Positions 37,735-46,958 of a stretch of 64,000 nucleotides of DNA are shown here, piece by piece. Each line of letters begins with the position of its first letter. Position 1 is the stretch's first letter. A model generated the notes under the pieces. That model saw only the letters and a list, made by a program, of their open reading frames with translations, did not search any database and was not told the DNA's origin. Source of the DNA: Bryobacterales bacterium (GTDB lineage Bacteria; Acidobacteriota; Terriglobia; Bryobacterales; Bryobacteraceae). The DNA is taken from contig JAIXKK010000121.1 of assembly GCA_026954325.1 (NCBI GenBank), forward strand, positions 16,783 to 80,782. Direction: 5' to 3'. Position numbers and translations under genes: made by a program.

Positions 37735-38757
37735 ATGGCCGTAGTTAGGAATTCCCTTCTTTTCCCAACCGTGATGCTCCTGATGGGGGTAAGCATCGTC
37801 TCTGCCGAAAAGAAGGATCCATCCAAGACCGAGCAGATACCCGATAATCCGCGTGTTTCGATCACCCCGCGGCCGAAGTTGGGCGCGGAGGCGGCGACGG
37901 AACGGCGAGGCGCGGCGAATATCCGGGTGGACAGTACACTGGTTCTCATCAACGTGACCGTGACGGACCCGATGAACCGTTTCGTCACCGGGCTGGACAA
38001 GGATTTCTTCCGCCTGTGGGAAGACAACTCCGAACAGCAGATCACGCAGTTTTCAAGCGAAGACGCTCCGCTGTCGGTAGGGTTGGTGTTTGACGCGAGC
38101 GGGAGCATGGGCAGTAAGCTGGCCAAGTCCCGGCAGGCGGCGGCGCAGTTTTTCAAGACCGCGAATCCCGAGGATGAATTTTTCCTCATCCAGTTCAATG
38201 ACCGCGCGGAGCTGATGGTTCCCTTCACGCATAACACCGAGGAGATCCAGAACCGGCTGACGTTCACCCAGGCCAAGGGGCGGACCGCGCTGCTCGACGC
38301 CGTGTACCTGGCGATCAGCAACATGAAGAAGGCGAGGAATCCACGTAAGGCGATTCTGATTCTTTCCGACGGCGGGGACAATTCGAGCCGCTATACGGAG
38401 AGCGAGATCCGGAACCTGGTGCGGGAGGCGGACGTCCAGATCTATGCGATAGGCTTGTTCGAGCCGATCTCTTCACGCGGGCGGACGGCGGAAGAACTTT
38501 CGGGGCCAAGCCTGTTGAACGAGATCGCGGAGCAGACCGGGGGGCGTCATTTTCCGGTGGAGAATGTAAATGAACTACCGGACGTCGCGGCGAAGATCGG
38601 CGTGGAGTTGCGGAACCAGTACGTGCTGGGATATGCGCCGGCGAATATGAACCGGGACGGAAAGTACAGGAGGGTCAAGGTCAAGGTGAACCAGCCGCGG
38701 GGATTCCCGCAACTGCGAGCCTACTGGCGCTTGGGATACTATGCCCCATCGCAATAA
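37735..38757 (+). CDS. Secreted VWFA-domain protein (acidobacterial VWFA type), first copy
   Basis: A 340-residue secreted protein. ATG 37735 is chosen for its GGAGGG 7 nt upstream and the signal peptide that follows (VVRNSLLFPTVMLLMG, cleaved after VSA). A Pro-rich linker leads to a VWFA domain with the MIDAS motif DASGSMGSK. The N-terminal strand NVTVTDPMNRFVTGLDKDFF and the C-terminal VRNQYVLGYAP-like end (ELRNQYVLGYAPANM) match the VWFA-related proteins abundant in Acidobacteriota. They probably mediate metal-dependent protein contacts in the periplasm or on the surface. The next gene begins 17 nt before this one ends. Confidence 0.88.
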   Translation: MAVVRNSLLFPTVMLLMGVSIVSAEKKDPSKTEQIPDNPRVSITPRPKLGAEAATERRGAANIRVDSTLVLINVTVTDPMNRFVTGLDKDFFRLWEDNSEQQITQFSSEDAPLSVGLVFDASGSMGSKLAKSRQAAAQFFKTANPEDEFFLIQFNDRAELMVPFTHNTEEIQNRLTFTQAKGRTALLDAVYLAISNMKKARNPRKAILILSDGGDNSSRYTESEIRNLVREADVQIYAIGLFEPISSRGRTAEELSGPSLLNEIAEQTGGRHFPVENVNELPDVAAKIGVELRNQYVLGYAPANMNRDGKYRRVKVKVNQPRGFPQLRAYWRLGYYAPSQ

Positions 38758-39676
38758 GATCATTGGGCTGTTTTTTGCCGCCGTATTGGGCGCGGCGGCG
38801 CAGCAGCAGGAGCCTCCGACCTTCACTTCCGATACGCGCCTGGTGGTGCTGCACGCGAGCGTGATGGACAAGAACGGGAAGCTGCTGACCAGCCTGCCGA
38901 AGGAAGCGTTCAAGGTTTACGAAAACGGCGCGGAGCAGCAGGTCCGCGGGTTCAAGCGGGAAGATGTTCCGGTGTCGATGGGTGTCATCATCGACAACAG
39001 CGGCAGCATGCGCGATAAGCGGCAGAAAGTGGAGGCCGCGGCGCTGGCGCTGGTGAAAGCGTCGAATCGCAGCGATGAAGTGTTCATCGTCAACTTCAAC
39101 GACGACGCGTTTCTCGATGTTCCGTTCACGAACGACATCAAGAAGATGGAAGAGGGCCTGACGCGCATCGACTCGCGCGGCGGGACGGCGATGCGTGATG
39201 CGCTGAGCATGTCGATTGACGAGTTGAAGGACAAGGGCAAGAAGGACAAGAAGGTGCTGCTGGTGGTGACCGACGGCAACGACAACACCAGCATGATGAC
39301 TCTCGAGAAGCTGCTCGAAAAGGCGCAGCGCAATGAGGTGCTCATCTACTGCATCGGGCTTCTGAATGAGGAGGAACGGCGGGAAGCGGCGAAAGCCAAA
39401 CGGGCGTTGAATGCGCTGGCGAACGCGTCCGGCGGCCTGGCGTTCTATCCCAGGGAACTGACCGATGTGGAGCGGATTGCGCTTGATGTGGCGCACGAAA
39501 TCCGCAACCAGTTCATGATTTCCTATACGCCCACCAATCCCGCTCTGGACGGGAGCTTCCGGCAGATCAAGGTGACGGTGAATGCGCCCGGCCATCCGGT
39601 GGTGCGCACCAGAACCGGATATTACGCGACACCGCAGCCGGCGGGGCGTAAGAAAATGACCCAGAGCCTGCGGTGA
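38741..39676 (+). CDS. Secreted VWFA-domain protein, second copy
   Basis: A 311-residue paralogue of the previous protein with a short signal peptide (KIIGLFFAAVLGAAA). MIDAS reads DNSGSMRDK. The Thr/Asp ligands are expected near SRGGTAMRDAL and VTDGNDN. The end EIRNQFMISYTPTNP again matches the acidobacterial VWFA family. It overlaps the first copy by 17 nt and the following small gene by 4 nt (GTGA), so three genes are translationally linked. Function unknown; two divergent copies in tandem suggest a heterodimer. Confidence 0.88.
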   Translation: MPHRNKIIGLFFAAVLGAAAQQQEPPTFTSDTRLVVLHASVMDKNGKLLTSLPKEAFKVYENGAEQQVRGFKREDVPVSMGVIIDNSGSMRDKRQKVEAAALALVKASNRSDEVFIVNFNDDAFLDVPFTNDIKKMEEGLTRIDSRGGTAMRDALSMSIDELKDKGKKDKKVLLVVTDGNDNTSMMTLEKLLEKAQRNEVLIYCIGLLNEEERREAAKAKRALNALANASGGLAFYPRELTDVERIALDVAHEIRNQFMISYTPTNPALDGSFRQIKVTVNAPGHPVVRTRTGYYATPQPAGRKKMTQSLR

Positions 39677-39867
39677 TCGGGTTTCTGTGGCAGGCCACAC
39701 GAGGATACCGGCTGTGTCCGTGGCGCAGTCCCTATCTGCGCTGGCGCATTGAAACCTATTGGGGCCGGCGCGCCGAGGCGATCGGGTACCGGGAATTCTG
39801 GGCCTTCCTGTGGCGGCACCGGTCCGAAATGCTGCGTTTTCTGCGGTGGGCCGGGCGGATGCGGTAA
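39673..39867 (+). CDS. Small conserved basic Trp-rich protein (64 residues)
   Basis: A 64-residue protein starting at GTG 39673 inside the upstream stop (GTGA). It has seven Trp and many Arg (RSPYLRWRIETYWGRRAEA) and no clear membrane helix, although its aromatic/basic character suits membrane-surface or nucleic-acid contact. The sequence MIGFLWQATRGYRL resembles short proteins I associate with acidobacterial genomes, but I know no function. Coupling to the VWFA pair and the downstream NfeD/slipin genes is the only clue. Confidence 0.65.
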   Translation: MIGFLWQATRGYRLCPWRSPYLRWRIETYWGRRAEAIGYREFWAFLWRHRSEMLRFLRWAGRMR

Positions 39868-39934
39868 TTCCACAAAAATAGGAAGCTTGCTTCCGGGATT
39901 CCGCGAGTAGACTCTGTAAAGTAGGAGTGTGACC

Positions 39935-41224
39935 GTGCGGAGGCTCAAGCTCATCGCGGGATTGATCGTACTGGCCGGCGCATTGACCGCGGGCCCCAAA
40001 GTGGTGGCCGTGGATGTGGACCACCCGATTCATTCCATCACCGCGGAAACCATCCAACACGCCATCGAGGAGGCATCACGGCAGAAGGCCGGGATACTAC
40101 TGATGCGTCTCAACACGCCGGGCGGGGCTCTCGAAGCCACGCGGCATATTGTTGAGAAGATGATCGCTTCGCCGGTTCCGGTGGCCGCCTATGTGACGCC
40201 GAGCGGCGGACGGGCGGCATCGGCGGGGTTTTTCCTGCTGGAGGCAAGCGATGTCGCGGCGATGGCTCCGGCCACCAATACCGGAGCGGCATCCCCCGTT
40301 ATGCTGGGCCAGGAAATGGACAAGACCATGCGGCAGAAGGTGGAAAATGACGCCGCGGCCTGGATCCGCAGCCTTGCGGCCAAGCATGGCCGGAACGGGG
40401 AACTGGCGCAGAAGGCGGTGTATGAAGCGGTGGCCTTTACGGAAAAGGAGGCCCTCGATTCGAGGCTGATCGAAATCATCGCCAAGGACGACCAGGACCT
40501 GATGTCGCAACTGGACGGGCGCGTCGTCACGCGGACGGACGGGACAAAGGTGACGCTGCATACGCGCGGGGCGGAGATTACTGATTACCAGATGACGCTG
40601 CGGGAGCGGTTCATGTCTCCGCTGGGCGATCCGAATCTCGCCTTCGTCCTGCTGATGCTCGGAGCGCTGGGGCTGTACATCGAATTCACGCATCCGGGAC
40701 TGATTCTGCCGGGGACGGCGGGCGCCATTCTGGTTCTGCTCGGTCTTTCCGGGCTGAGCATGCTGCCGATCAACTGGGTGGGCGCCGGGCTGCTGATTCT
40801 GGCGCTGGCGTTGTTTGTGATGGAGGGCTTTATCGCTTCGCACGGAATTCTGGGGATTGGCGGAACGGTGGCGATGGTGATGGGGGCGATGATGCTGGTG
40901 GAGGGTCCGGCGGAGTTGCGGATTCATCTTTCCACGGCGCTCGCGGTGGCGCTGCCGTTTGCCGGAATCACGATGTTTCTGATGACACTGGTGGTGAAGG
41001 CGCGTTCGCGGAAGAGTGTTACCGGCGTGAGTGGAATGATCGGCTCGTTAGGGGTGGCCCTCGATGAGATGACGCCCGAGGGCAAGGTGTTCGTGGATGG
41101 GGCATACTGGAATGCGGTATCTTCCGCGCCGGTGAAACAAGGCGCGCGTGTTCGCGTGACCGCGGTGGACGGGCTCACGTTGAGCGTCGAGCCGGTCTCC
41201 GCGCAACCTGGAGGCAAATCATGA
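39935..41224 (+). CDS. nfeD: Membrane-bound NfeD-family (ClpP-class) serine protease
   Basis: A 429-residue protein of the long NfeD form. I chose GTG 39935, 7 nt after AGGAG; GTG 39929 is too close to it. A signal/anchor is followed by a ClpP-like protease domain (about 25-215) with NTPGG and the nucleophile Ser near residue 97 in [11 protein letters not shown]. Then come four or five membrane helices and a C-terminal OB-fold domain ([14 protein letters not shown]). These proteases cleave hydrophobic C-termini of slipins. The stop overlaps the slipin start by 4 nt, the classical stomatin-operon pairing. Confidence 0.92.
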   Translation: MRRLKLIAGLIVLAGALTAGPKVVAVDVDHPIHSITAETIQHAIEEASRQKAGILLMRLNTPGGALEATRHIVEKMIASPVPVAAYVTPSGGRAASAGFFLLEASDVAAMAPATNTGAASPVMLGQEMDKTMRQKVENDAAAWIRSLAAKHGRNGELAQKAVYEAVAFTEKEALDSRLIEIIAKDDQDLMSQLDGRVVTRTDGTKVTLHTRGAEITDYQMTLRERFMSPLGDPNLAFVLLMLGALGLYIEFTHPGLILPGTAGAILVLLGLSGLSMLPINWVGAGLLILALALFVMEGFIASHGILGIGGTVAMVMGAMMLVEGPAELRIHLSTALAVALPFAGITMFLMTLVVKARSRKSVTGVSGMIGSLGVALDEMTPEGKVFVDGAYWNAVSSAPVKQGARVRVTAVDGLTLSVEPVSAQPGGKS

Positions 41225-41991
41225 TCCTGAGCCCATTAACCATTGCGGTGCTTCTGGTAATTCTGTATTTGATTTCGTCGGTGAAGATTCTCGCGGAATA
41301 CGAGCGCGGCGTGATCTTCCGCCTGGGGCGCGTGCTGGCGCAGCCCAAAGGCCCCGGCATCATTCTCGTATTTTCGCCGATTGACCGGATTGAGCGGGTG
41401 TCCCTGCGCGTGGAGGCGATGGACGTGCCCTCGCAGGATGTGGTGACGAAAGACAACGTGACCGTGAAGGTGAACGCGGTGGTGTATTTCCGCGTGGTAG
41501 ATCCGACGAAGGCGATTATCGAGGTGGCGAAGTATCTTTACGCGACTTCCCAACTGGCGCAGACGACGCTGCGCAGCGTGCTCGGCGAGGTGGAGTTGGA
41601 CGAACTGTTGAGCGCGCGGGAAAAGGTGAACCTGCGGTTGCAGGACGTGCTCGACAAGCACACCGACCCGTGGGGCGTCAAAGTGACGATGGTGGAAGTG
41701 AAGCAGGTGGACTTCCCCGAGCAGATGATCCGCGCCATTGCCAAACAGGCCGAGGCGGAGCGGGAGCGGCGCGCCAAGATCATCCACGCCGAAGGCGAGT
41801 ACATCGCTGCCGAGAAGCTGAGCATGGCGGCGGAGATGCTGCAACGGCAGCCGGCCGCGATGCAGTTGCGGTACTTGCAGACGCTGGTGGAGATTGGGGC
41901 GGAGAAGAACACGACGGTGGTGTTCCCGTTGCCGATCGACATTATCACGTCGTTGGGGCGGATATTGGAGAAGAAGGCGGCCGAGGGGTAG
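41221..41991 (+). CDS. Slipin (stomatin/SPFH family membrane protein)
   Basis: A 256-residue protein with one N-terminal hydrophobic hairpin/anchor, then the SPFH domain ([42 protein letters not shown]). A coiled-coil tail follows ([23 protein letters not shown]), ending in a hydrophobic C-terminus that fits NfeD-type cleavage specificity. It forms oligomeric membrane scaffolds. It is translationally coupled to nfeD (ATGA). Confidence 0.93.
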   Translation: MILSPLTIAVLLVILYLISSVKILAEYERGVIFRLGRVLAQPKGPGIILVFSPIDRIERVSLRVEAMDVPSQDVVTKDNVTVKVNAVVYFRVVDPTKAIIEVAKYLYATSQLAQTTLRSVLGEVELDELLSAREKVNLRLQDVLDKHTDPWGVKVTMVEVKQVDFPEQMIRAIAKQAEAERERRAKIIHAEGEYIAAEKLSMAAEMLQRQPAAMQLRYLQTLVEIGAEKNTTVVFPLPIDIITSLGRILEKKAAEG

Positions 41992-42202
41992 GGTAAGCAC
42001 TCGCCGGAGTAAGCGGCACGGATTTCCGGCACGGTGCCACGGTGATTCCCCGGGCTTCTTACCGGAATTCGCTGAGATCCCGGGATGTTAGAATGTCTGC
42101 TTCGCACGGCTACCCCATGGAAATCACCCACTCAATCGGGCGGACGATTCTCAGCCCGGATCGGGCGGTGAGGACGCCGCTCGCGACTCGAAAGGCGGAG
42201 GC

Positions 42203-43081
42203 ATGAAGGAGTTCCGCGGCGTATTCCCCATTCTGGCGACGCCCTTTCACGAAGACGGCTCGATCGATTTCGACTCGCAGGACCGGCTGATCGAATACAC
42301 GCTGGAGCAGGGCGCGGCGGGGCTGGGTTTGTTTGGAAATGCGAGTGAAGGCTACACATTGCTCAATGAGGAGCGTGTGGAACTGCTGCGGCGGATCGTC
42401 AGGCGGGTGAACGGGAGGGCGCCGCTGATAGCGAGCACGGGGCATACCGGAACGGACGCGGCGGTGTGGCTGAGCAAGGAAGCGGAGGATCTGGGCGCAT
42501 CGGCCCTGATGGTGCTGCCCCCTTATCTGCTGAAGCCGGATGGCGACGGGCTGATGTTTTACTTCGATGCCATCAGCAAAGCCGTGCGGATACCGATCAT
42601 GGCGCAGGATGCGCCGCTGATGACCGGCGTGCCGATGCCGGCGGCGCTGCTGGCGAGGATGGGGCGCGAGATTGAGAACGTGAAGCTGGCAAAAGTGGAG
42701 GCCTCGCCGGCGGCTCCGAAGATCACTGCCCTGCGGGATTCCGGGCTGGCAATCTTCGGCGGGTTGAACGCGCAATTCCTCATCGAAGAGTATGAGCGTG
42801 GGGCTGTGGGGACCATGCCGAACAATGACATTCCGGGGGTGTTTGCCGCCATCTGGAAGTGTTTGGAGGCGGGTGACAAGGCAGGAGCCTGGGCGATCTT
42901 TACGCGCGCTCTGCCGCTGATCCGCTTTGAACTCCAGCCCGGCCTGGGCGTGTCGGCGATGAAGATCAACATGGCGGCGCGCGGCGTGATCCGCTGCGCG
43001 CGGGTGCGCCACCCCACCTCGACAGTCAAAGGAGAAGGGCTGCGGGAGTTGGAAATGCTTCGCGCCATGGCGGAAGGATGA
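42203..43081 (+). CDS. DapA-family lyase/dehydratase with Gln in place of the catalytic Tyr
   Basis: A 292-residue class I aldolase-superfamily enzyme. Lys164 in VKLAKVEASPA is the Schiff-base lysine, and the carboxylate loop reads FGNASEGYTL. The conserved Tyr of DHDPS (VLYNxP) is replaced: the segment is IMAQDAPLM (Gln135). That argues against a DHDPS or NAL mechanism and for a 2-keto-3-deoxy sugar-acid dehydratase or aldolase. It is the first gene of a three-gene overlapping unit with an enolase-superfamily dehydratase and a hexuronate-type transporter, which supports sugar-acid catabolism. Confidence 0.88.
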   Translation: MKEFRGVFPILATPFHEDGSIDFDSQDRLIEYTLEQGAAGLGLFGNASEGYTLLNEERVELLRRIVRRVNGRAPLIASTGHTGTDAAVWLSKEAEDLGASALMVLPPYLLKPDGDGLMFYFDAISKAVRIPIMAQDAPLMTGVPMPAALLARMGREIENVKLAKVEASPAAPKITALRDSGLAIFGGLNAQFLIEEYERGAVGTMPNNDIPGVFAAIWKCLEAGDKAGAWAIFTRALPLIRFELQPGLGVSAMKINMAARGVIRCARVRHPTSTVKGEGLRELEMLRAMAEG

Positions 43082-44247
43082 AGATCACGGCGATAGAAGC
43101 GTTCCCTGTGCGGATGCCGCGCGACATGGACGCGGCGACGGGGACCGCCGGGTCGCCGACGCAGCTTGCCGCGGGCGCCGGCGGGAGCGGGTACCGGTGG
43201 TCTACCGTATTCCCGTGCCTGTATTCGATGAACTTCGAGACGGCGCTGGTGAAGGTGAGCACGGAGGGCGGACTCACGGGGTGGGGGGAGGCGCAGGCGC
43301 CGCTGGCGCCGGAAGTGGCGTGCGAGATCGTGCGGTTGCTGCTGGCGCCGCTTTGGGTGGGAATGGAGTTTTCCGGAGACGCGGACACGATTGCCGATTG
43401 GTGGCAGGCGATGTACCAGACAATGCGCGTGCGCGGGCAGACCGGCGGGTTCATGCTGGATGCGGTCAGCGGCGTGGACATGGCGCTGTGGGACCTGGCG
43501 GGGAAGATGGCGGGGAAACCGGTTTCGGCGATGCTCACAGAGGCGCCGAAGCGAAAAGTGAAGGCTTATTTGAGCGGGCTGCCGGCGGAGGGGCGCAAGG
43601 CCGCGGCGGCGCGGCATTGGGTGGAGGGATTTCGGGAGTTCAAGCTCTTTTTCGATACGCAGCGGGAAGATGAGTTCTTTCGCGGGCTCGGGGACTTGCC
43701 GGCCGGGGCGCGCTTTGCCGCGGATGCGCTCTGGCGGCTGGAGCCGGAGACGGCGGTGGAGTTTGGGAAGAGGTGTGATGATGAAGGGGCGCTTTGGCTG
43801 GAAGCCCCGCTGGCGCCGGAAACTCCGCTGGCGCATGGAGCGCTGGCGCGGGCCATCCAGACCCCGATTGGGCTCGGTGAGAGTTACCGCACGCGGTACG
43901 AGATGGCTCCGTTTTTTCGGGAAAAGGCGGTGGGCGTATACCAGCCCGATCTGGGGCGGTGTGGGATCACGGAGGGCATGCGCCTTGCGGCCATGGCCGC
44001 TGGCGCGGGCGCAACCGTAGTGCCGCATGTCAGCATTGCAATGGGTCCACAGATTGCCGCGGCGCTGCATTTCGCCGCGGCGGTGGATGCCTGCCTGATG
44101 GCCGAATACAATCCCAAGGTGTTTTCGGTGGCGAACCGTTTCCTGAAGACTCCTCTGCGGATGGAGGGGAACCGTTACGTGGTTCCCGAAGGGCCGGGGC
44201 TCGGTATCGAGATGGACGAGGACGCGCTGGCGCGGGTGGCGCCGTGA
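43078..44247 (+). CDS. Mandelate racemase/muconate lactonizing enzyme family dehydratase
   Basis: A 389-residue enolase-superfamily enzyme with the capping domain (MKITAIEAFPVRM ... GLTGWGEAQAPL) and barrel. Candidate Mg ligands are Asp in AADALWRLE, Glu in LWLEAPLAPE and Glu in GLGESYRTR. A Lys in FREFKLFF and His in VVPHVSIAMGP are candidate acid/base residues. It would dehydrate an aldonic or uronic acid to a 2-keto-3-deoxy acid, the substrate of the DapA-like enzyme encoded just upstream. It overlaps both neighbours by 4 nt. Confidence 0.88.
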   Translation: MKITAIEAFPVRMPRDMDAATGTAGSPTQLAAGAGGSGYRWSTVFPCLYSMNFETALVKVSTEGGLTGWGEAQAPLAPEVACEIVRLLLAPLWVGMEFSGDADTIADWWQAMYQTMRVRGQTGGFMLDAVSGVDMALWDLAGKMAGKPVSAMLTEAPKRKVKAYLSGLPAEGRKAAAARHWVEGFREFKLFFDTQREDEFFRGLGDLPAGARFAADALWRLEPETAVEFGKRCDDEGALWLEAPLAPETPLAHGALARAIQTPIGLGESYRTRYEMAPFFREKAVGVYQPDLGRCGITEGMRLAAMAAGAGATVVPHVSIAMGPQIAAALHFAAAVDACLMAEYNPKVFSVANRFLKTPLRMEGNRYVVPEGPGLGIEMDEDALARVAP

Positions 44248-45443
44248 CGCCGCGGCGGTGGCTGATCGCCGCGCTGCTGTTCCTTGCCACCGTCATCAAC
44301 TACGTAGACCGGCAAACGCTGTCCGTGCTGGCGGCGACGGTGAGCCGCGAACTGGGGCTGAGCAACGTCGAATACTCGAACGTGTTGACGGCGTTCCTGG
44401 CGCCGTACACGTTCATGTACGTACTGGCCGGATGGCTGGTGGACCGTTGGGGGTCGCGCTTCAGCCTGGCTGTGTTCATGGGGTGGTGGTCGGCGGCCAA
44501 CGCCCTGCACGCGCTGGCGCGGGGAGCGCTGAGCCTGGGTGTTTTTCGATTCCTCTTAGGGTTGGGGGAATCCGGGAATTTCCTGGCGGCGGCGAAGGCA
44601 ACTTCAGAGTGGTTTCCGCCGAAAGAGCGGGCGCTGGCGAATGGATTGGTGAACGCGGCCGCGTCGACGGGCGCCATTCTCGCTCCACCGCTGATCGCTT
44701 TCGTCACTCACCTGGTGGGATGGCGTGGAGCGTTTGTGGTGACGGGGCTGAGCGGCTTCGTATGGATGGCGGCGTGGTGGCTGCTGAATTCCACCAAGGC
44801 CCCGTTTGGAGAAGACTTGAAGAAGGGGACCGTGAGTTACGCGGCATTGTGGCGCGCGCGGCAAAGCTGGGGGCTGCTGTTGGCGCGCGTCTTCGCGGAC
44901 CCCGTCTGGTGGTTTTATCTGTTCTGGCTGCCGAAGTACCTCCAGGAAGAACGGCACTTTTCCCTGACCGAGATCGCGCTGTTTGCGTGGATGCCCTATT
45001 TGACGGCGGATCTTGGTTCGGTGGCCGGGGGATGGCTTTCAGGCTTATTGATTCGCCGGCGTATGGAGGAGTTGCGGGCGCGGCGGCTGATGATGGCTCC
45101 GTGCGCGCTGCTGATGCCCGTGGGGATTCTGGTGGCTTATCTTCCATCCACCGCGGCCATGGCGGTGATCTGTCTGGTGACGTTCTGCCACATGGCATGG
45201 AAGACGAACCTGATGACGATGACGAACGATGTGTATCCGACGGGAGTCGTGGGGTCGGCCTCGGGCGTGGTGGGGCTCGGCAGCGGGTTGGGCGGGGTCT
45301 TGTCCACTCCCATCGTGGGCCGGATTGTGGATGCCTTCGGGTATACGGCGGTCTTCTGGATGATGGGATTCCTGCACATCGTGGCCACTGTGTGGATCTA
45401 CGCCACGGTGCGGCGGAGCATGGTGAGCGCGGAGGCGGACTGA
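44244..45443 (+). CDS. MFS transporter, anion:cation symporter (hexuronate/galactonate) type
   Basis: A 399-residue 12-helix permease. The opening INYVDRQTLSVLAATVSREL is the mark of ExuT/GudP-like hexuronate transporters, and RFLLGLGESGNFLAAAKATSEWFPPKERA is the family loop 4-5 motif. The start GTG 44244 overlaps the upstream stop (GTGA). It would bring a sugar acid into the cytoplasm by proton symport for the two enzymes encoded upstream. It converges with the GguC gene, stops 2 nt apart. Confidence 0.9.
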   Translation: MTPRRWLIAALLFLATVINYVDRQTLSVLAATVSRELGLSNVEYSNVLTAFLAPYTFMYVLAGWLVDRWGSRFSLAVFMGWWSAANALHALARGALSLGVFRFLLGLGESGNFLAAAKATSEWFPPKERALANGLVNAAASTGAILAPPLIAFVTHLVGWRGAFVVTGLSGFVWMAAWWLLNSTKAPFGEDLKKGTVSYAALWRARQSWGLLLARVFADPVWWFYLFWLPKYLQEERHFSLTEIALFAWMPYLTADLGSVAGGWLSGLLIRRRMEELRARRLMMAPCALLMPVGILVAYLPSTAAMAVICLVTFCHMAWKTNLMTMTNDVYPTGVVGSASGVVGLGSGLGGVLSTPIVGRIVDAFGYTAVFWMMGFLHIVATVWIYATVRRSMVSAEAD

Positions 45444-45445
45444 GC

Positions 45446-46447
45446 CTACAGCGGGATGGCGCGGACGAGACGGGGCGGCCCCGGCTGCACTTCGAGCGGA
45501 TTCCGCAGCGGGCGGCCGAAGTTCTGGTAGTGGACTTCCATGACGTCGCCGTGCTGGAGTTTCACCTGTTCCCCAAAGCTGAAGGCCCCGGCGCCAAAGA
45601 AGTGGATGTGGACATCCCCCGGGCGGCGGTGAAGGGGGAACTTGAAGTGGTGATGCTCCATATTCTCGAGCGTGTGGCACATGTTGGCTTCGCCGGTGCG
45701 GATCTCTTTTTCCCAGAGGACGGACCTGCCGCGATGGATGCGGGCTTTGCCCGGTACGGCCGAGAAATCAGGATCGAGGATGATCTCGGGGCCGATGGCG
45801 CACTGCCGGAGCTTGGAGCCGGCGAGGTAGAGGTAGTTCTTCTTTTCGAAGACGTGATCGGAGAATTCGTTACCTTGCGCCATCCCGAGGCGGCGCGGGA
45901 CGCCCTGGTCATCGATGAGGTAGAGCCCGGCGATTTCGGCTTCTTCCCCGCCATCCTCGGCGAATTCGGGAACAACCAGCGATTCGCCGTGGGCCCGGAG
46001 GATGGTTCCGTTGCCCTTGTAGAACCACTCCGGTGAGGCGCCGATCTCGCCCGCGGGCGGATGGCCGCCCTCGAGTCCCCATTGGTACATGCGCATGCTG
46101 TCGGTTAGCTGCGTAGCCGCGGCGGAGTGCATCGCATCCCGATTCTCGACGCTCGCGCGGTGGGTGAGCCCGGTTCCGGAAACCGTGCAGCGCGCGGTTT
46201 CCGAAGGGTGATCGAGAGGCGGCAGGAGCTTCCACTCGGATTCGCCGGCATAGATCGTGTCGTAGGGTATGGCCCAGCCGGCGGCGGACTTTCCGGCGAG
46301 TTCGGTGAGGCGGACTCCGGATTGGAGCGCCTGCCGGGCGAGATCATAGACGGTGGATACCGATTCGAGGAAGTGAAGATCCGAGCCGCGCGCCAAGGCG
46401 ACCGCGCGGCTGCCATCGAAGTGTCTGAGTTGAACCAAACTGGGCAT
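45446..46447 (-). CDS. GguC/AraD1 family protein (fumarylacetoacetate-hydrolase fold)
   Basis: A 333-residue FAH-fold protein. ATG 46447 opens MPSLVQLRHFDGSRAVA. The region 100-330 has RASVENRDAMHSA, EWFYKGNG, AGLYLIDDQGVPRRLGMAQGNEFSDH and KLRQCAIGPEI, characteristic of GguC/AraD1, a family linked to L-2-keto-3-deoxyarabonate dehydration and arabinose use. It faces the sugar-acid operon tail-to-tail. The promoter-like TTGAAA/TATCAT pair lies just upstream. It probably belongs to the same pathway even though it is on the other strand. Confidence 0.85.
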   Translation of the reverse strand: MPSLVQLRHFDGSRAVALARGSDLHFLESVSTVYDLARQALQSGVRLTELAGKSAAGWAIPYDTIYAGESEWKLLPPLDHPSETARCTVSGTGLTHRASVENRDAMHSAAATQLTDSMRMYQWGLEGGHPPAGEIGASPEWFYKGNGTILRAHGESLVVPEFAEDGGEEAEIAGLYLIDDQGVPRRLGMAQGNEFSDHVFEKKNYLYLAGSKLRQCAIGPEIILDPDFSAVPGKARIHRGRSVLWEKEIRTGEANMCHTLENMEHHHFKFPLHRRPGDVHIHFFGAGAFSFGEQVKLQHGDVMEVHYQNFGRPLRNPLEVQPGPPRLVRAIPL

Positions 46448-46535
46448 GGATTGGAATGATATCACGCGGGAATGTGCAATTTTCAATAAAGACAGTTCTT
46501 GACAGTGCCGCAATCTTATGACATTCTGATGGCGA
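46448..46535. promoter_or_regulatory. Divergent promoter region between GguC and MerR genes
   Basis: On the plus strand TTGACA (46499-46504) is a perfect -35 about 30 nt before the MerR GTG, with a poor -10 (CATTCT at 46522-46527). TGACA recurs at 46519-46523. On the minus strand TTGAAA followed after 19 nt by TATCAT gives a promoter for GguC. Both predicted transcripts would start within a few bases of their start codons, and neither start has a Shine-Dalgarno sequence. Confidence 0.5.
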
Positions 46536-46958
46536 GTGAAGCCTTCGTCCGAATACACCTTGGCTGAGCTGGCGGAGCAATCGCAAACGCCGGCGCGGAC
46601 CATTCGTTTTTACATTGCGCGCGGGCTTTTGGAAGGTCCGGCGCGCGCCGGGCGCGGCGCTTTCTACACGGATGCCCACCTCGAGAGGATTGCCCGGATT
46701 CGCAAGCTGCAAGGCGAGGGGCGCATGCTGGCGGAGATCGCCGTGGAACTGGGCGGGGGCGGCGGCGAAGCGGCGCTGCCCGCGCCGGAGGCGTGGTGGC
46801 AATACGAGGTGAGCAGCGACGTAAAAGTAATGGTGCGGGACGGAGCCGGCCCCTGGCGGATGCGGCTGATCCGGACGGCCGTGGCGGAATTGACCGGGAG
46901 GCTGCGCGCAAGCGAGCCGGAAGAAGGAGGAAACGATGGCGGCGGGAACAGAGAGTAA
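46536..46958 (+). CDS. MerR-family transcriptional regulator
   Basis: A 140-residue regulator. The winged HTH lies at about residues 7-75 (YTLAELAEQSQTPARTIRFYIARGLL, then RIARIRKLQGEGRMLAEIAVEL). The C-terminal part is short, lacks Cys metal ligands and includes WWQYEVSSDVKVMV. The start is GTG 46536. The 3' end overlaps the VIT/VWA gene by 23 nt and contains its strong ribosome site. This tight pairing suggests the regulator controls, or is modulated by, the VIT/VWA protein. An effector cannot be inferred. Confidence 0.82.
   Translation: MKPSSEYTLAELAEQSQTPARTIRFYIARGLLEGPARAGRGAFYTDAHLERIARIRKLQGEGRMLAEIAVELGGGGGEAALPAPEAWWQYEVSSDVKVMVRDGAGPWRMRLIRTAVAELTGRLRASEPEEGGNDGGGNRE

Noticed and set aside
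42559..44070. 503-codon open frame on the minus strand
   Set aside because: Antisense to the DapA-like and enolase-superfamily genes, which have clear active-site motifs.
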